NCBI RefSeq assembly: GCF_002179635.1
Contig: NZ_NFOE01000084.1
Location: forward strand, 1-64,000
Direction: 5' to 3'
DNA: 64,000 nt
DNA from: Campylobacter jejuni
GTDB taxonomy: Bacteria > Campylobacterota > Campylobacteria > Campylobacterales > Campylobacteraceae
The stretch's first letter is position 1; each line of letters begins with the position of its first letter. Position numbers and translations under genes: made by a program. Under the pieces are notes generated by a model. That model was not told the DNA's origin. It did not search any database and saw only the letters and a list, made by a program, of their open reading frames with translations. Of this stretch, positions 56,677-64,000 are shown piece after piece.

Positions 56677-57910
56677 ATAAATACAATATGACCTGATTAA
56701 AAGGGATTGAAACACTCTGCAGTATTTTTGGCATTGTTGTCCTTTCTGAAATAAATACAATATGACCTGATTAAAAGGGATTGAAACGTAGCTCTCTACT
56801 CATCCTAGCTAGATTTGAAAAGATAAATACAATATGACCTGATTAAAAGGGATTGAAACTACGCTAGCTGATAATACGCTTTGAACCTCTTTATCTATAT
56901 AAATACAATATGACCTGATTAAAAGGGATTGAAACAAGATAAGATTTCCATTTTTTTACTCCTATTGAATAAATACAATATGACCTGATTAAAAGGGATT
57001 GAAACATATACAGTTACTTTATTGGAATCTTTAAGGAAGGTAAGGAGGATAAATACAATATGACCTGATTAAAAGGGATTGAAACATTTCAGATTCTTTA
57101 CCAACTTCATAATCAATATATAAATACAATATGACCTGATTAAAAGGGATTGAAACATTATTTCGGTTAGCTTTTTACTAGCTAGTTCGTTTATAAATAC
57201 AATATGACCTGATTAAAAGGGATTGAAACATTAAATTAGTAAATATAGTATTTACAACGATTTTAAATAAATACAATATGACCTGATTAAAAGGGATTGA
57301 AACCAGCTGGACATTAATTGAACCGTAGTTTGTAAAACTATATAAATACAATATGACCTGATTAAAAGGGATTGAAACCATTTCTGTCAGCAATTAATTT
57401 TGTTAATAAAATAGTTTTCATTGTTATAAATACAATATGACCTGATTAAAAGGGATTGAAACAATTACTATATATCTATATTTATACAACCTTATTTTTT
57501 AATATAAATACAATATGACCTGATTAAAAGGGATTGAAACACATATTATTATACCAGCTACTGGCATAATCCAATAAATACAATATGACCTGATTAAAAG
57601 GGATTGAAACATCGTATTACGCTGACCAGATATATGGGCATCGAACAAATAAATACAATATGACCTGATTAAAAGGGATTGAAACTATAAAGACAACATC
57701 ATTTGGGTTGTCTTCGGTTAGGGCTTGATAAATACAATATGACCTGATTAAAAGGGATTGAAACTGTCATATCATTATTTACTTTAACTTTGAAGAATCT
57801 CAAGAATAAATACAATATGACCTGATTAAAAGGGATTGAAACAACTAATCTTCCAACAACTAAAACCTTACTTCCTTTATAAATACAATATGACCTGATT
57901 AAAAGGGATT
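56677..57910 (+). CRISPR. CRISPR array, 17 repeats and 16 spacers
   Basis: Repeats are 37 bases, from ATAAATACAATATGACC to the conserved end AAAGGGATTGAAAC. The first starts at 56677; the next ones start at 56751, 56823, 56899, 56969, 57049, 57120, 57193, 57267, 57342, 57426, 57504, 57574, 57649, 57728, 57806 and 57879. The repeats are identical except the last, where the final GAAAC is replaced, marking the leader-distal end. Spacers are 33-47 bases, a wide spread often seen with type III systems. Orientation: leader on the left, transcription to the right, ATTGAAAC as the crRNA 5' tag. All spacers differ from one another. Confidence 0.98.
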
Positions 57911-58034
57911 TATGACACAAGCTGTCATTTATTTGTGGTAAATTTTTGTAAAAAAACAAGGAGGTTGCATAAAAGTTAATGTAAATTAAAATAAAATATA
58001 TAAAATTTAAAAATTTATAACAAAAGGAAAATAC

Positions 58035-58448
58035 ATGTTTTTAAATTTACTAACACCAGAAGAAAAAATTTCATTTTTAGAGATAGCACATCATTTAGCT
58101 CATAGCAATGGTAGTGTTTCAAATGCTGAGTCTGTAGTTATTAGCGGGTATTGTGCTGAAATGCAAATAGCAAATATAAGCTATGATGATTCTAAATTTG
58201 ATTTAAGATCGACTTTAAAAAACATCAAATCCCCTCAAAGTCAAAAAATCATTTTGCTAGAAACTATGGCGCTTGCTATGGCTGATGAACTTACGCATTT
58301 TGAAGAGCTAGATAAAGAGGAAAAAAGTGTTATCGAAGCTATGCTAGAAGAGTTTGGTTTGTCTAAAAACTTAGCTATTGTGTATGCAGAATGGACTAAG
58401 GCTGTATTGTCTTTAACTCGCCAAGGAAAAGCTTTAATAGAACTATAA
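58035..58448 (+). CDS. TerB-like helical protein
   Basis: First gene of a five-gene unit after the CRISPR array. 137 residues, all-helical, acidic. The pattern EKISFLEIAHHLAHSNGSVSNAE at the start and a second acidic helix pair (HFEELDKEEKSVIEAMLEEFG) resemble the TerB/DjlA metal-binding fold found in stress and phage-defence operons. A good AAAGGA site precedes the ATG. It overlaps the next gene by one base. Role unknown; TerB domains are often linked to membranes or to metal sensing. Confidence 0.6.
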   Translation: MFLNLLTPEEKISFLEIAHHLAHSNGSVSNAESVVISGYCAEMQIANISYDDSKFDLRSTLKNIKSPQSQKIILLETMALAMADELTHFEELDKEEKSVIEAMLEEFGLSKNLAIVYAEWTKAVLSLTRQGKALIEL

Positions 58449-58714
58449 TGCTTTTTTCTTGTACGCAATGTGGGCTTTGTTGTAAAAACATATCAAATAT
58501 CAAAGAACTAGCTTCTTTTGATCTTGGAAATGGAGTGTGTAAATTTTTGGATTTAAAAACAAATAAATGCAAAATTTATAAACAAAGACCCGATGTTTGT
58601 AATGTTGGTTTTATGTATAAAAAATTTTTTAAAAAATATTATTCAGAAGATGAATTTATACATATAAATATGCAAGCTTGTCAAAAGTTGCAAGATAAAT
58701 TTAATAAAAATTAA
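58448..58714 (+). CDS. YkgJ-type cysteine-cluster protein
   Basis: 88 residues with the CxxCxxCC signature at the start (SCTQCGLCCKN) and further cysteines in GVCKFLD, NKCKIYKQRPDVCNVGF and QACQKL. This matches the YkgJ / UPF0153 family, thought to bind zinc or an iron-sulfur cluster. It begins on the last base of the TerB-like gene and is 12 bases before the next, so it is part of the same operon. The family is widespread and its function unknown. Confidence 0.78.
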   Translation: MLFSCTQCGLCCKNISNIKELASFDLGNGVCKFLDLKTNKCKIYKQRPDVCNVGFMYKKFFKKYYSEDEFIHINMQACQKLQDKFNKN

Positions 58715-58726
58715 AAAGGATGTAAA

Positions 58727-59740
58727 ATGCCATTACCTCTTATACCTGTTCTTTTAGGTGCTGCTGCTTTGGGTGCGGCAGGATATGGTGCTAAAAAGGG
58801 ATATGATGGATATTGTGATACAAAAGAAGCACAAAGGTATCATGAAAGAGCTGAAAATTTGTTTGATAGTACTAATGCTAAGCTAAAAGAGAGCAAAAAG
58901 ACTGCTACAAATGAATTTGAAAAACTTGGAAAAATAAAAGCAAGAATTGTTGAAGGTAGTTTAAAACAATACCAAGTACTTATAGAAAAATTAGATATTG
59001 ATTATCAAAAAAATATCGATGAGGTATTACAAAGTGTTGATTTTGAAAGTATTGCTAGTTTTAATCAAGAACTAATAACTATACAAATGGCTGTTGGAGG
59101 ATTGTTAAGTAGTGGTACTGCTGGAGCTATGGCTGGTTTTGGTGCTTATGGAGCTGTTGGACTTTTGGGTACAGCTTCAACCGGCACGGCTATAGGAAGC
59201 TTAAGTGGAGTAGCTGCTACTAATGCGACACTTGCGTGGCTTGGAGGTGGTTCTTTGGCTGCTGGTGGATTTGGTATGGCTGGTGGTACTTTAGTACTTG
59301 GTGGTATTGTGGCTGCACCTATTATAGCTGTAGCTGGGAGTATTTTTGCTTCTATGGCTGAAGATAAAAAATATGATGCAAGAAGTTATTATTACTCTGT
59401 TAAAGCACTAAGCGAAACAATGCAAGCTGAAGCTTTACTATGGAATGAAATTCATAATAAAACTAAAGAGCAAATGCTTTCTATTAGAGAGCTTGATGAT
59501 GATTTGAGTGATGTTGTATACAAAGTAGAAGAAATAGCTCATGCAAAAGGATATAAAGTCAAAGAATGGAGCGAAGAAGAATTTGAAATTCTCAAACAAA
59601 TGATACAAATTTCAGAAGCTATGGTAAATATCGTCAAATCACCTATTTTAAGTGATAATGATACAACTACGCAAAAAATCATATCTTTGCAAAAAGAATG
59701 CGTAAAGCTAAATAAAGAAATAGAAGAAAAATGGTCTTGA
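58727..59740 (+). CDS. glycine-zipper/coiled-coil membrane protein
   Basis: No named family. 337 residues: a hydrophobic Gly/Ala start (residues 4-25), a charged helical region (32-112), a long Gly/Ala-rich hydrophobic segment (118-210; MAVGGLLSSG through GSIFASMAE) able to form several membrane helices or a hairpin, and a second charged coiled-coil region to the end. This coil-hairpin-coil layout is like that of helical pore-forming proteins and membrane-remodelling factors. It has AAAGGATG just before the ATG and is 12 bases before the HNH gene. A membrane effector or partner is inferred. Confidence 0.6.
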   Translation: MPLPLIPVLLGAAALGAAGYGAKKGYDGYCDTKEAQRYHERAENLFDSTNAKLKESKKTATNEFEKLGKIKARIVEGSLKQYQVLIEKLDIDYQKNIDEVLQSVDFESIASFNQELITIQMAVGGLLSSGTAGAMAGFGAYGAVGLLGTASTGTAIGSLSGVAATNATLAWLGGGSLAAGGFGMAGGTLVLGGIVAAPIIAVAGSIFASMAEDKKYDARSYYYSVKALSETMQAEALLWNEIHNKTKEQMLSIRELDDDLSDVVYKVEEIAHAKGYKVKEWSEEEFEILKQMIQISEAMVNIVKSPILSDNDTTTQKIISLQKECVKLNKEIEEKWS

Positions 59741-59752
59741 TAAAGGATTAAG

Positions 59753-61420
59753 ATGTCAGAAGCAATATATTTAAATCAAAAAGAAACCGCTAAATTTATT
59801 GATGATTACTATCGTAGTGGAAGTAAAAATCATAGATTTGATCAGCTTATAAAAGAATGCAAACAAAGCGTGATAAGATCTATAATCACGCCTTTTGGTT
59901 TGGGAAGATTTATGGCTATTTATGATCAAGTAGGCGCAAATGTAGATACCATACATAATGCGCGTAAAGGAATATACGCCACTCAAGCCGAAAGAGAAAA
60001 GTATAAAAAAAATGAAAAATACAATAGCGATATTTACCATAAAGATCCAAACTTTATAAATATCAATAAAGAATTATTACAGCAAAGAAAGGCTGGTTTG
60101 GCTGTTGATTATTTAACTGGTGAGAAAATCACTCAAAATGAAAAAACTGATTTAGATCATATTGTTTCTGCTTATGAAATTCACAATGACGCTGGTAGAA
60201 TTTTAGCTGAAGTAGAAGGAACAAAACTAGCTAATAATAAAGAAAATTTAAAACTAACTCAAAGTAGCTTAAATAGATCAAAGCGTGCTTTATCTATGGA
60301 GGAATTTTTAAAAAGAAGGGATGAGAGATTAGAGGCGATAGAAAAACTAGAGCAAAAGCGTTCTTTAAATTCTAATGAGCTTAATGAATTAGAAAAATTA
60401 AAAAAGCAGTTAAAAATCGATGATGAAAAAGCACTAGAAGCTGATAAAAAAGCTAGAGAGCATATAAATAGCATTATAGAAAAAGAATACTATGCTAGTG
60501 CTAAATTTGCTCAAAATGTAGCACAAAGCTCTGCTATAGAAGGTGCTAAAATGGGAATTCAGCAAGCATTTGGCTTGATTTTGGTGGATTTTTTTAGTGT
60601 GTTGTTAGATGAGATTGTTGATATTTATAAAAATGGCTTTTATAATAATTTTGAAGGTGAGGGATTTTTTTATACCTTAAAAGAGAGAATTAAACTTGTT
60701 GCAAGCAAAGTCGCAGAGCGTATTAAAGATAAATGGAGTATTATTGTTTCAAGTTTTGGCGATGGATTTTTATCTGGCGTGATTTCAAATTTAACTACAA
60801 CTGCGATTAATATTTTTGTGACAACATCTTCAAGAATAGTTCGTGTGATTAGAGAAGGAATTTTTTCTTTTTTTAAGGCTATAAAAATTTTACTTTTTCC
60901 ACCAGATGGAATGAGCCTTAAAGATGCGTGGCATGAGGCGAAAAAGTTATTTGTAGCAGGATGTATCACAGGACTTGGAATATTTATAGAGCAAAGTTTG
61001 GAAGCATTTTTGGTTTCTTTGGGTTTAGGTATGTTTTCTAGTGTGATAACTTCTGTGTTTGTTGGTGTTTTGACAGGGATTGCTATAGCAGTAGCTATGT
61101 ATTATATGGATATGAGCCGTAAAAGTTTATCTCAAATTCGATATGAAGAAATAAAAGCACTATGCATGGAAAAAATGCCTATATTGCAAGCAAAAAGAAA
61201 AGAATTAACAATTATGATTGCTCAAATTCATCAAGAAAGATTATTTGCTATAGATACTTTTTTAGAAAATTTTCATCAAGCAAGAGCTGAAAATGATAGT
61301 GAGGCTATTTATGTGTCTTTAAATTCTCTCTCAAAACTTTATCAAAAAGAAATAAAATGCAAAAACAAAGAAGATGTTATAGATAAACTTTGTCAAGGAA
61401 AAGGATTATTAGAGTGGTAG
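59753..61420 (+). CDS. membrane protein with HNH nuclease motif
   Basis: 555 residues. The N-terminal region holds an HNH-type site: YLTGE (residues 120-124), then D-L-D-H (D133 to H136), N-N-K-E-N (161-165) and N-R-S-K (174-177), the usual spacing of Asp-His, Asn and Asn/Lys in HNH folds. A charged coiled coil follows (180-250). The second half has hydrophobic segments (about 268-288, 332-358, 398-452) with an amphipathic stretch between, and a helical tail. The combination suggests a nuclease held at the membrane. Upstream neighbour is a Gly-zipper protein; the next gene, a CARF domain, starts two bases after its stop. Confidence 0.7.
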   Translation: MSEAIYLNQKETAKFIDDYYRSGSKNHRFDQLIKECKQSVIRSIITPFGLGRFMAIYDQVGANVDTIHNARKGIYATQAEREKYKKNEKYNSDIYHKDPNFININKELLQQRKAGLAVDYLTGEKITQNEKTDLDHIVSAYEIHNDAGRILAEVEGTKLANNKENLKLTQSSLNRSKRALSMEEFLKRRDERLEAIEKLEQKRSLNSNELNELEKLKKQLKIDDEKALEADKKAREHINSIIEKEYYASAKFAQNVAQSSAIEGAKMGIQQAFGLILVDFFSVLLDEIVDIYKNGFYNNFEGEGFFYTLKERIKLVASKVAERIKDKWSIIVSSFGDGFLSGVISNLTTTAINIFVTTSSRIVRVIREGIFSFFKAIKILLFPPDGMSLKDAWHEAKKLFVAGCITGLGIFIEQSLEAFLVSLGLGMFSSVITSVFVGVLTGIAIAVAMYYMDMSRKSLSQIRYEEIKALCMEKMPILQAKRKELTIMIAQIHQERLFAIDTFLENFHQARAENDSEAIYVSLNSLSKLYQKEIKCKNKEDVIDKLCQGKGLLEW

Positions 61421-61421
61421 T

Positions 61422-61967
61422 ATGAAAAAGATTTTATTGTCTTGGTATGGTATAACAGATCTAAAAGCTTCTTTTAAGCTTGATGAGAATAATGGACCTA
61501 TTTTTAACGCTATAAAGCAAAGAAAATACGACAAAGCTATAATTTTGGGTTATGTTGATAAGGATAAAAAAATAGATGAGTTTTTTAGTGATTTTCAAGG
61601 ATTAGACATAGTAGAAATCATAAAAAAATACTCTAATACCTTATATGCAAATAAAAATTTCAAACTATGGTTACAAGAAAAATTATTGAAAGAGAATGCT
61701 GAAGCTGAGATTGTAGTTTATGATGTATTTTTAGATAGTCTTAGTGATACTTATACTATGTACAAAGCAATTGATGATGTGCTGAAAGAATTAAGCGATC
61801 GAGAATGCATAGAAATATTTTTAAGTCCAGGTACGCCTGTGATGGCTTTTATGTGGGCTTGTACTTCTTTTTTATATCCTAAATTAAATATAAAATTTAT
61901 AGCTTCATCATCGCTAACTCATGAAATAGAAGAGATTAAACTACCTAGATTAGAAAATTTGAAATAA
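61422..61967 (+). CDS. stand-alone CARF-domain protein (RtcR N-terminal-like)
   Basis: 181 residues. The start (ILLSWYGITDLKAS) and the later block IEIFLSPGTPVMAFMWACTSFLYP (SPGTP at 135-139) match the ligand-binding turns of the CARF domain in RtcR, the RNA-repair activator, and in CARF effectors such as Card1. No HEPN, nuclease or ATPase domain is fused: it is a sensor alone. It starts two bases after the HNH gene stops. As a cyclic-nucleotide or RNA-end sensor it could control the four proteins encoded before it. It is the only stand-alone CARF in the window; the other is in Csx1. Confidence 0.72.
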   Translation: MKKILLSWYGITDLKASFKLDENNGPIFNAIKQRKYDKAIILGYVDKDKKIDEFFSDFQGLDIVEIIKKYSNTLYANKNFKLWLQEKLLKENAEAEIVVYDVFLDSLSDTYTMYKAIDDVLKELSDRECIEIFLSPGTPVMAFMWACTSFLYPKLNIKFIASSSLTHEIEEIKLPRLENLK

Positions 61968-62010
61968 AATAGAGTTTAGATTAAAAAATTACAAGAAGTG
62001 TAAATACAAA

Positions 62011-62087
62011 TGGTGGATTTAGCAGGACTCGAACCTGCGACCAACCGGTTATGAGCCGGTTGCTCTAACCAACTGAGCTATAAATCC
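62011..62087 (-). tRNA. tRNA(CAT), probably elongator tRNA-Met
   Basis: Minus-strand cloverleaf: acceptor GGATTTA/TAAATCC (G1-C72 paired, so not an initiator), D-arm GCTC..GAGC, anticodon stem ACCGG/CCGGT with loop CTCATAA, T-arm GCAGGTTCGAGTCCTGC, encoded CCA. A CAT anticodon could also be tRNA-Ile2 with lysidine. U-A at positions 4-69 and 5-68, unlike the C-G pairs of known Ile2, favours methionine. Confidence 0.85.
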
Positions 62088-62139
62088 GCCAGAAGTTAAA
62101 ATAAAAATGTTATTATATCTTTATTTCCTTAATTTAAAT

Positions 62140-63249
62140 TTAGAATTTTATTTTTACCGCTTTTTCTATTGCTAAATATCTAAAGGTTATTAAATTTTGT
62201 AAAATTCCAAAGAAAATCATAAAGGTAGCAAAAGAACTTCCCCCATGACTAAAAAATGGCATAGGTATACCAACAACAGGGGCAAAACCTATGGTCATTG
62301 ATATATTTACCGCTACATATATAAAAATAAACAAAGCAATGCAATTTGTCACTACTCTTGTAAAATAATCATCTTTGAGCTTATAATTTAAACTCAATAA
62401 GTGAAAAATGAGTAAGGTATAAAGCAGTATGATTACAACTGCACCGATAAAACCAAATCTTTCAGATAAATATGCAAAGATAAAATCACTCGTAGAAATA
62501 GGTAAAAATTTAAAATGTGTTTGTGTGGCTTCATCAGCCTTTTTTCCGCTCAAACCACCACTTCCTATAGCGATGATAGATTGTTTTACATGGTAACTTG
62601 GCTCTTCAGCTAAGAAATCATGAATTCTTTGTTTTTGATAAGGCTTTAAAAAATCACTATAAATAATAGGTGAAGCTATGGCTATAGCTAAAAAAATACT
62701 AAGCCAAATTTTATAATTTACTCCTATAATAAAAAGTGTTCCAAAGCCTACTATTAAAAGCACTAAAGCTGTTCCTAAATCAGGTTCTCCTGCTATAAGC
62801 AAAAATGGGAGTAAAATATAAAAACTTAGCTTTAAAAATTGCTTTAAACCATAGCCATTAGGTGGTGGAGGGTTTTGATAAATCAAATAAGCTAACATTA
62901 AAATAAAAGAAGGTTTAAAAATTTCAGAAGGCTGTATGGTAAAATGTGTAAAAGGTATTTCAAGCCATCTTCTAGCTCCAAGTTTTTCAACACCAAAAAT
63001 ATCCACACTCAAAAGCAAAGCTATATTGATCCAATATAACACAGGTATAAGCCACATTAATCTTCTTAAAGGTAAAAAGAAAAAAAACGCAAATCCTGCA
63101 AAACCCACTAAAGTATAGATAAATTGTTTTTCAGCTAAGCGTGTATTTGCTTCATAAATTAAAAGAAAAGATATAGCTATGATAGGCAACACTAGAAGAG
63201 GTTGAACAAAATCAAAATGCGTTAGAATTCTTCTATCAAGTTTTATCAA
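62140..63249 (-). CDS. rodA: rod-shape peptidoglycan polymerase RodA
   Basis: SEDS-family glycosyltransferase for side-wall peptidoglycan. About ten hydrophobic segments and the family blocks FGVEKLGARRWLEIPFTHFTIQPSEIFKP, AGEPDLGTALVLL (catalytic aspartate) and GFAPVVGIPMPFFSHGGSS. 369 residues. The PF..QPSE variant and shorter length fit RodA (MrdB); the FtsW-like paralogue is at 30-31 kb. It lies just outside the defence island, 52 bases from the tRNA(CAT) gene. Confidence 0.9.
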   Translation of the reverse strand: MIKLDRRILTHFDFVQPLLVLPIIAISFLLIYEANTRLAEKQFIYTLVGFAGFAFFFFLPLRRLMWLIPVLYWINIALLLSVDIFGVEKLGARRWLEIPFTHFTIQPSEIFKPSFILMLAYLIYQNPPPPNGYGLKQFLKLSFYILLPFLLIAGEPDLGTALVLLIVGFGTLFIIGVNYKIWLSIFLAIAIASPIIYSDFLKPYQKQRIHDFLAEEPSYHVKQSIIAIGSGGLSGKKADEATQTHFKFLPISTSDFIFAYLSERFGFIGAVVIILLYTLLIFHLLSLNYKLKDDYFTRVVTNCIALFIFIYVAVNISMTIGFAPVVGIPMPFFSHGGSSFATFMIFFGILQNLITFRYLAIEKAVKIKF

Positions 63250-63321
63250 AGCTAACCTTTTTTACAAAATATTGTGTAATTATATGCTAAAATTGCAAAT
63301 TTTATCACAAGGAAATATAAT

Positions 63322-64000
63322 ATGCTAAAAATTTCATCACTTTGTGAAGAAAGATTGGATATTTTTTTATCAGATATACTTAAACAAAGTCGTTCGCAAG
63401 TTGCTAAACTAATCAAAGAAAACTGCATATATATTAATGAAAAATTAGAAAATAAAAGTTCTAAAAAAATAAAACAAAAAGATGAAATAAGTATTTTTTT
63501 ACCTTTAATAAAAGAAGCCAAAGAAAGTTATACGCCTGAGTTTGATATAGAAATTTTATATGAAGATGATGATGTTTTAGTTTTAAATAAAGCTCCTAAT
63601 GTTGTTGTGCATGGTGCAAGCAGTGTTAAAGAAGCGACTTTAGTGGATTGGCTTTTACATAAGGGTTATGCTTTATCAAATTTAAACGGAGAACACAGAG
63701 CAGGGCTTGTGCATAGGCTTGATAAAGGCACAAGTGGAGCTATCCTCATAGCTAAAAACAATCAATCGCATCAATTTTTAGCAAATCAACTTTTAGATAA
63801 AAGTATGGGAAGATTTTATCTTGCTTTAAGTGAATTGCCTTTGAAAAACGATAAAATGAGTAATGAAAAAGCCATTATGCGTTGTCCTAATAATAGGCTT
63901 AAAAAAATCACTACAAATACCAAAAATCCACTAGCAAAAAATGCAAAAACAGATTTTATAAATTTATTAAGTGCTAAAAAATGCTCTTTAATAGCTGCTA
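63322..64000 (+). CDS. RluD-family 23S rRNA pseudouridine synthase, truncated by the window end
   Basis: Partial gene: 226 codons are inside the window. It has an S4 RNA-binding domain at the start (EERLDIFLSDILKQSRSQ) and the RluA/RluD catalytic core with the aspartate in GLVHRLDKGTSGAILIAK. AAGGAA precedes the ATG at 63322. Divergent from rodA. Whether it is RluD or RluC cannot be told without the C-terminal part. Confidence 0.85.
   Translation, partial: MLKISSLCEERLDIFLSDILKQSRSQVAKLIKENCIYINEKLENKSSKKIKQKDEISIFLPLIKEAKESYTPEFDIEILYEDDDVLVLNKAPNVVVHGASSVKEATLVDWLLHKGYALSNLNGEHRAGLVHRLDKGTSGAILIAKNNQSHQFLANQLLDKSMGRFYLALSELPLKNDKMSNEKAIMRCPNNRLKKITTNTKNPLAKNAKTDFINLLSAKKCSLIAA

Noticed and set aside
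56714-57878. Coding-strand bias of all spacers as proof of RNA-derived acquisition
   Set aside because: I checked frames by eye: about 15 of 16 spacers are open on the reverse strand, but about 14 of 16 are open on the forward strand too. At 33-47 bases this has no power; only spacers 4 and 16 were kept as separate observations.
57178-57959. Two minus-strand frames across the CRISPR array with repeated peptide segments
   Set aside because: They are translations of the repeats themselves (the repeated 'NQVILYL' comes from the reverse-complemented repeat). No ribosome-binding site or conservation would be expected.
44383-62087. GGCTCATAACC shared by tRNA-fMet and the tRNA(CAT) at 62 kb as a possible attachment-site pair
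   Set aside because: The two copies are in opposite orientation and the match is just the common CAU anticodon loop; no integrase is present.

Overview
The window is a very AT-rich bacterial chromosome segment whose gene content and order match Campylobacter. Recognisable Campylobacter-type blocks include dsbA-dsbI-astA, cmoB with a Cj0977-like gene, flaC, psd, the fliK-like/MFS/hemL/cytochrome block, folD-lepB, pycA-bpt, flgS and trmL. A member of the C. lari group is my best guess. That guess is inference from memory of gene order; no database was consulted.

Layout. 0.2-3.5 kb: a periplasmic disulfide-bond pair and the arylsulfate sulfotransferase AstA. 3.5-13.8 kb: a C4-dicarboxylate transporter, a dipeptidase, a nuclease, a small lipoprotein, the Cj0977-like protein and CmoB, the secreted flagellin-like FlaC, PrmC, an M48 protease and an ABC-F ATPase. 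13.9-23.4 kb: a phosphoesterase and Psd face a long minus-strand run (FlhB C-terminal-like, FliK-like, MFS transporter, two membrane proteins, HemL, cytochrome c), then FolD and signal peptidase. 23.5-44.2 kb: housekeeping genes (aspB, tgt, corA-like, pycA, bpt, ftsW, an amino-acid binding protein, flgS, trmL, glnPQ-like, agcS, glyS, an M23 peptidase, ribB), with tRNA-Arg(GCG), tRNA-Arg(CCT), tRNA-Gln and tRNA-fMet.

44.5-62.0 kb is an accessory defence island lying between tRNA-fMet and another CAU tRNA. It opens with a minus-strand csx1 (CARF-HEPN RNase). Back to back with it, from an overlapping palindromic promoter, runs a ten-gene operon: a small membrane protein, cas6, an HD-less cas10 with an intact GGDD motif, a short cas7, csx10, a two-domain cas7, csx19, a long TIGR03986-like cas7, a reverse transcriptase-Cas1 fusion and cas2. 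This is a subtype III-D system with RNA-capable spacer acquisition. A 0.4 kb leader with a repeated TTGCnAAC motif and a -10 box precedes a CRISPR array of 17 repeats (37 nt, ending ATTGAAAC) and 16 spacers of 33-47 nt. Two spacers read, on the opposite strand, as a ribosome-binding site plus start codon and as a piece of a single-stranded-DNA-binding protein.

Downstream of the array lies a five-gene operon that I do not recognise as a described system: a TerB-like protein, a CxxCxxCC metal-cluster protein, a glycine-zipper/coiled-coil membrane protein, a membrane protein carrying an HNH nuclease motif, and a stand-alone CARF domain resembling the sensor half of RtcR. My hypothesis is that cyclic oligoadenylate made by Cas10, or another RNA-derived ligand, is sensed by this CARF protein and controls the membrane HNH nuclease. 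It may instead be an independent defence system that happens to sit beside the CRISPR locus. The window ends with rodA and a truncated pseudouridine synthase gene.
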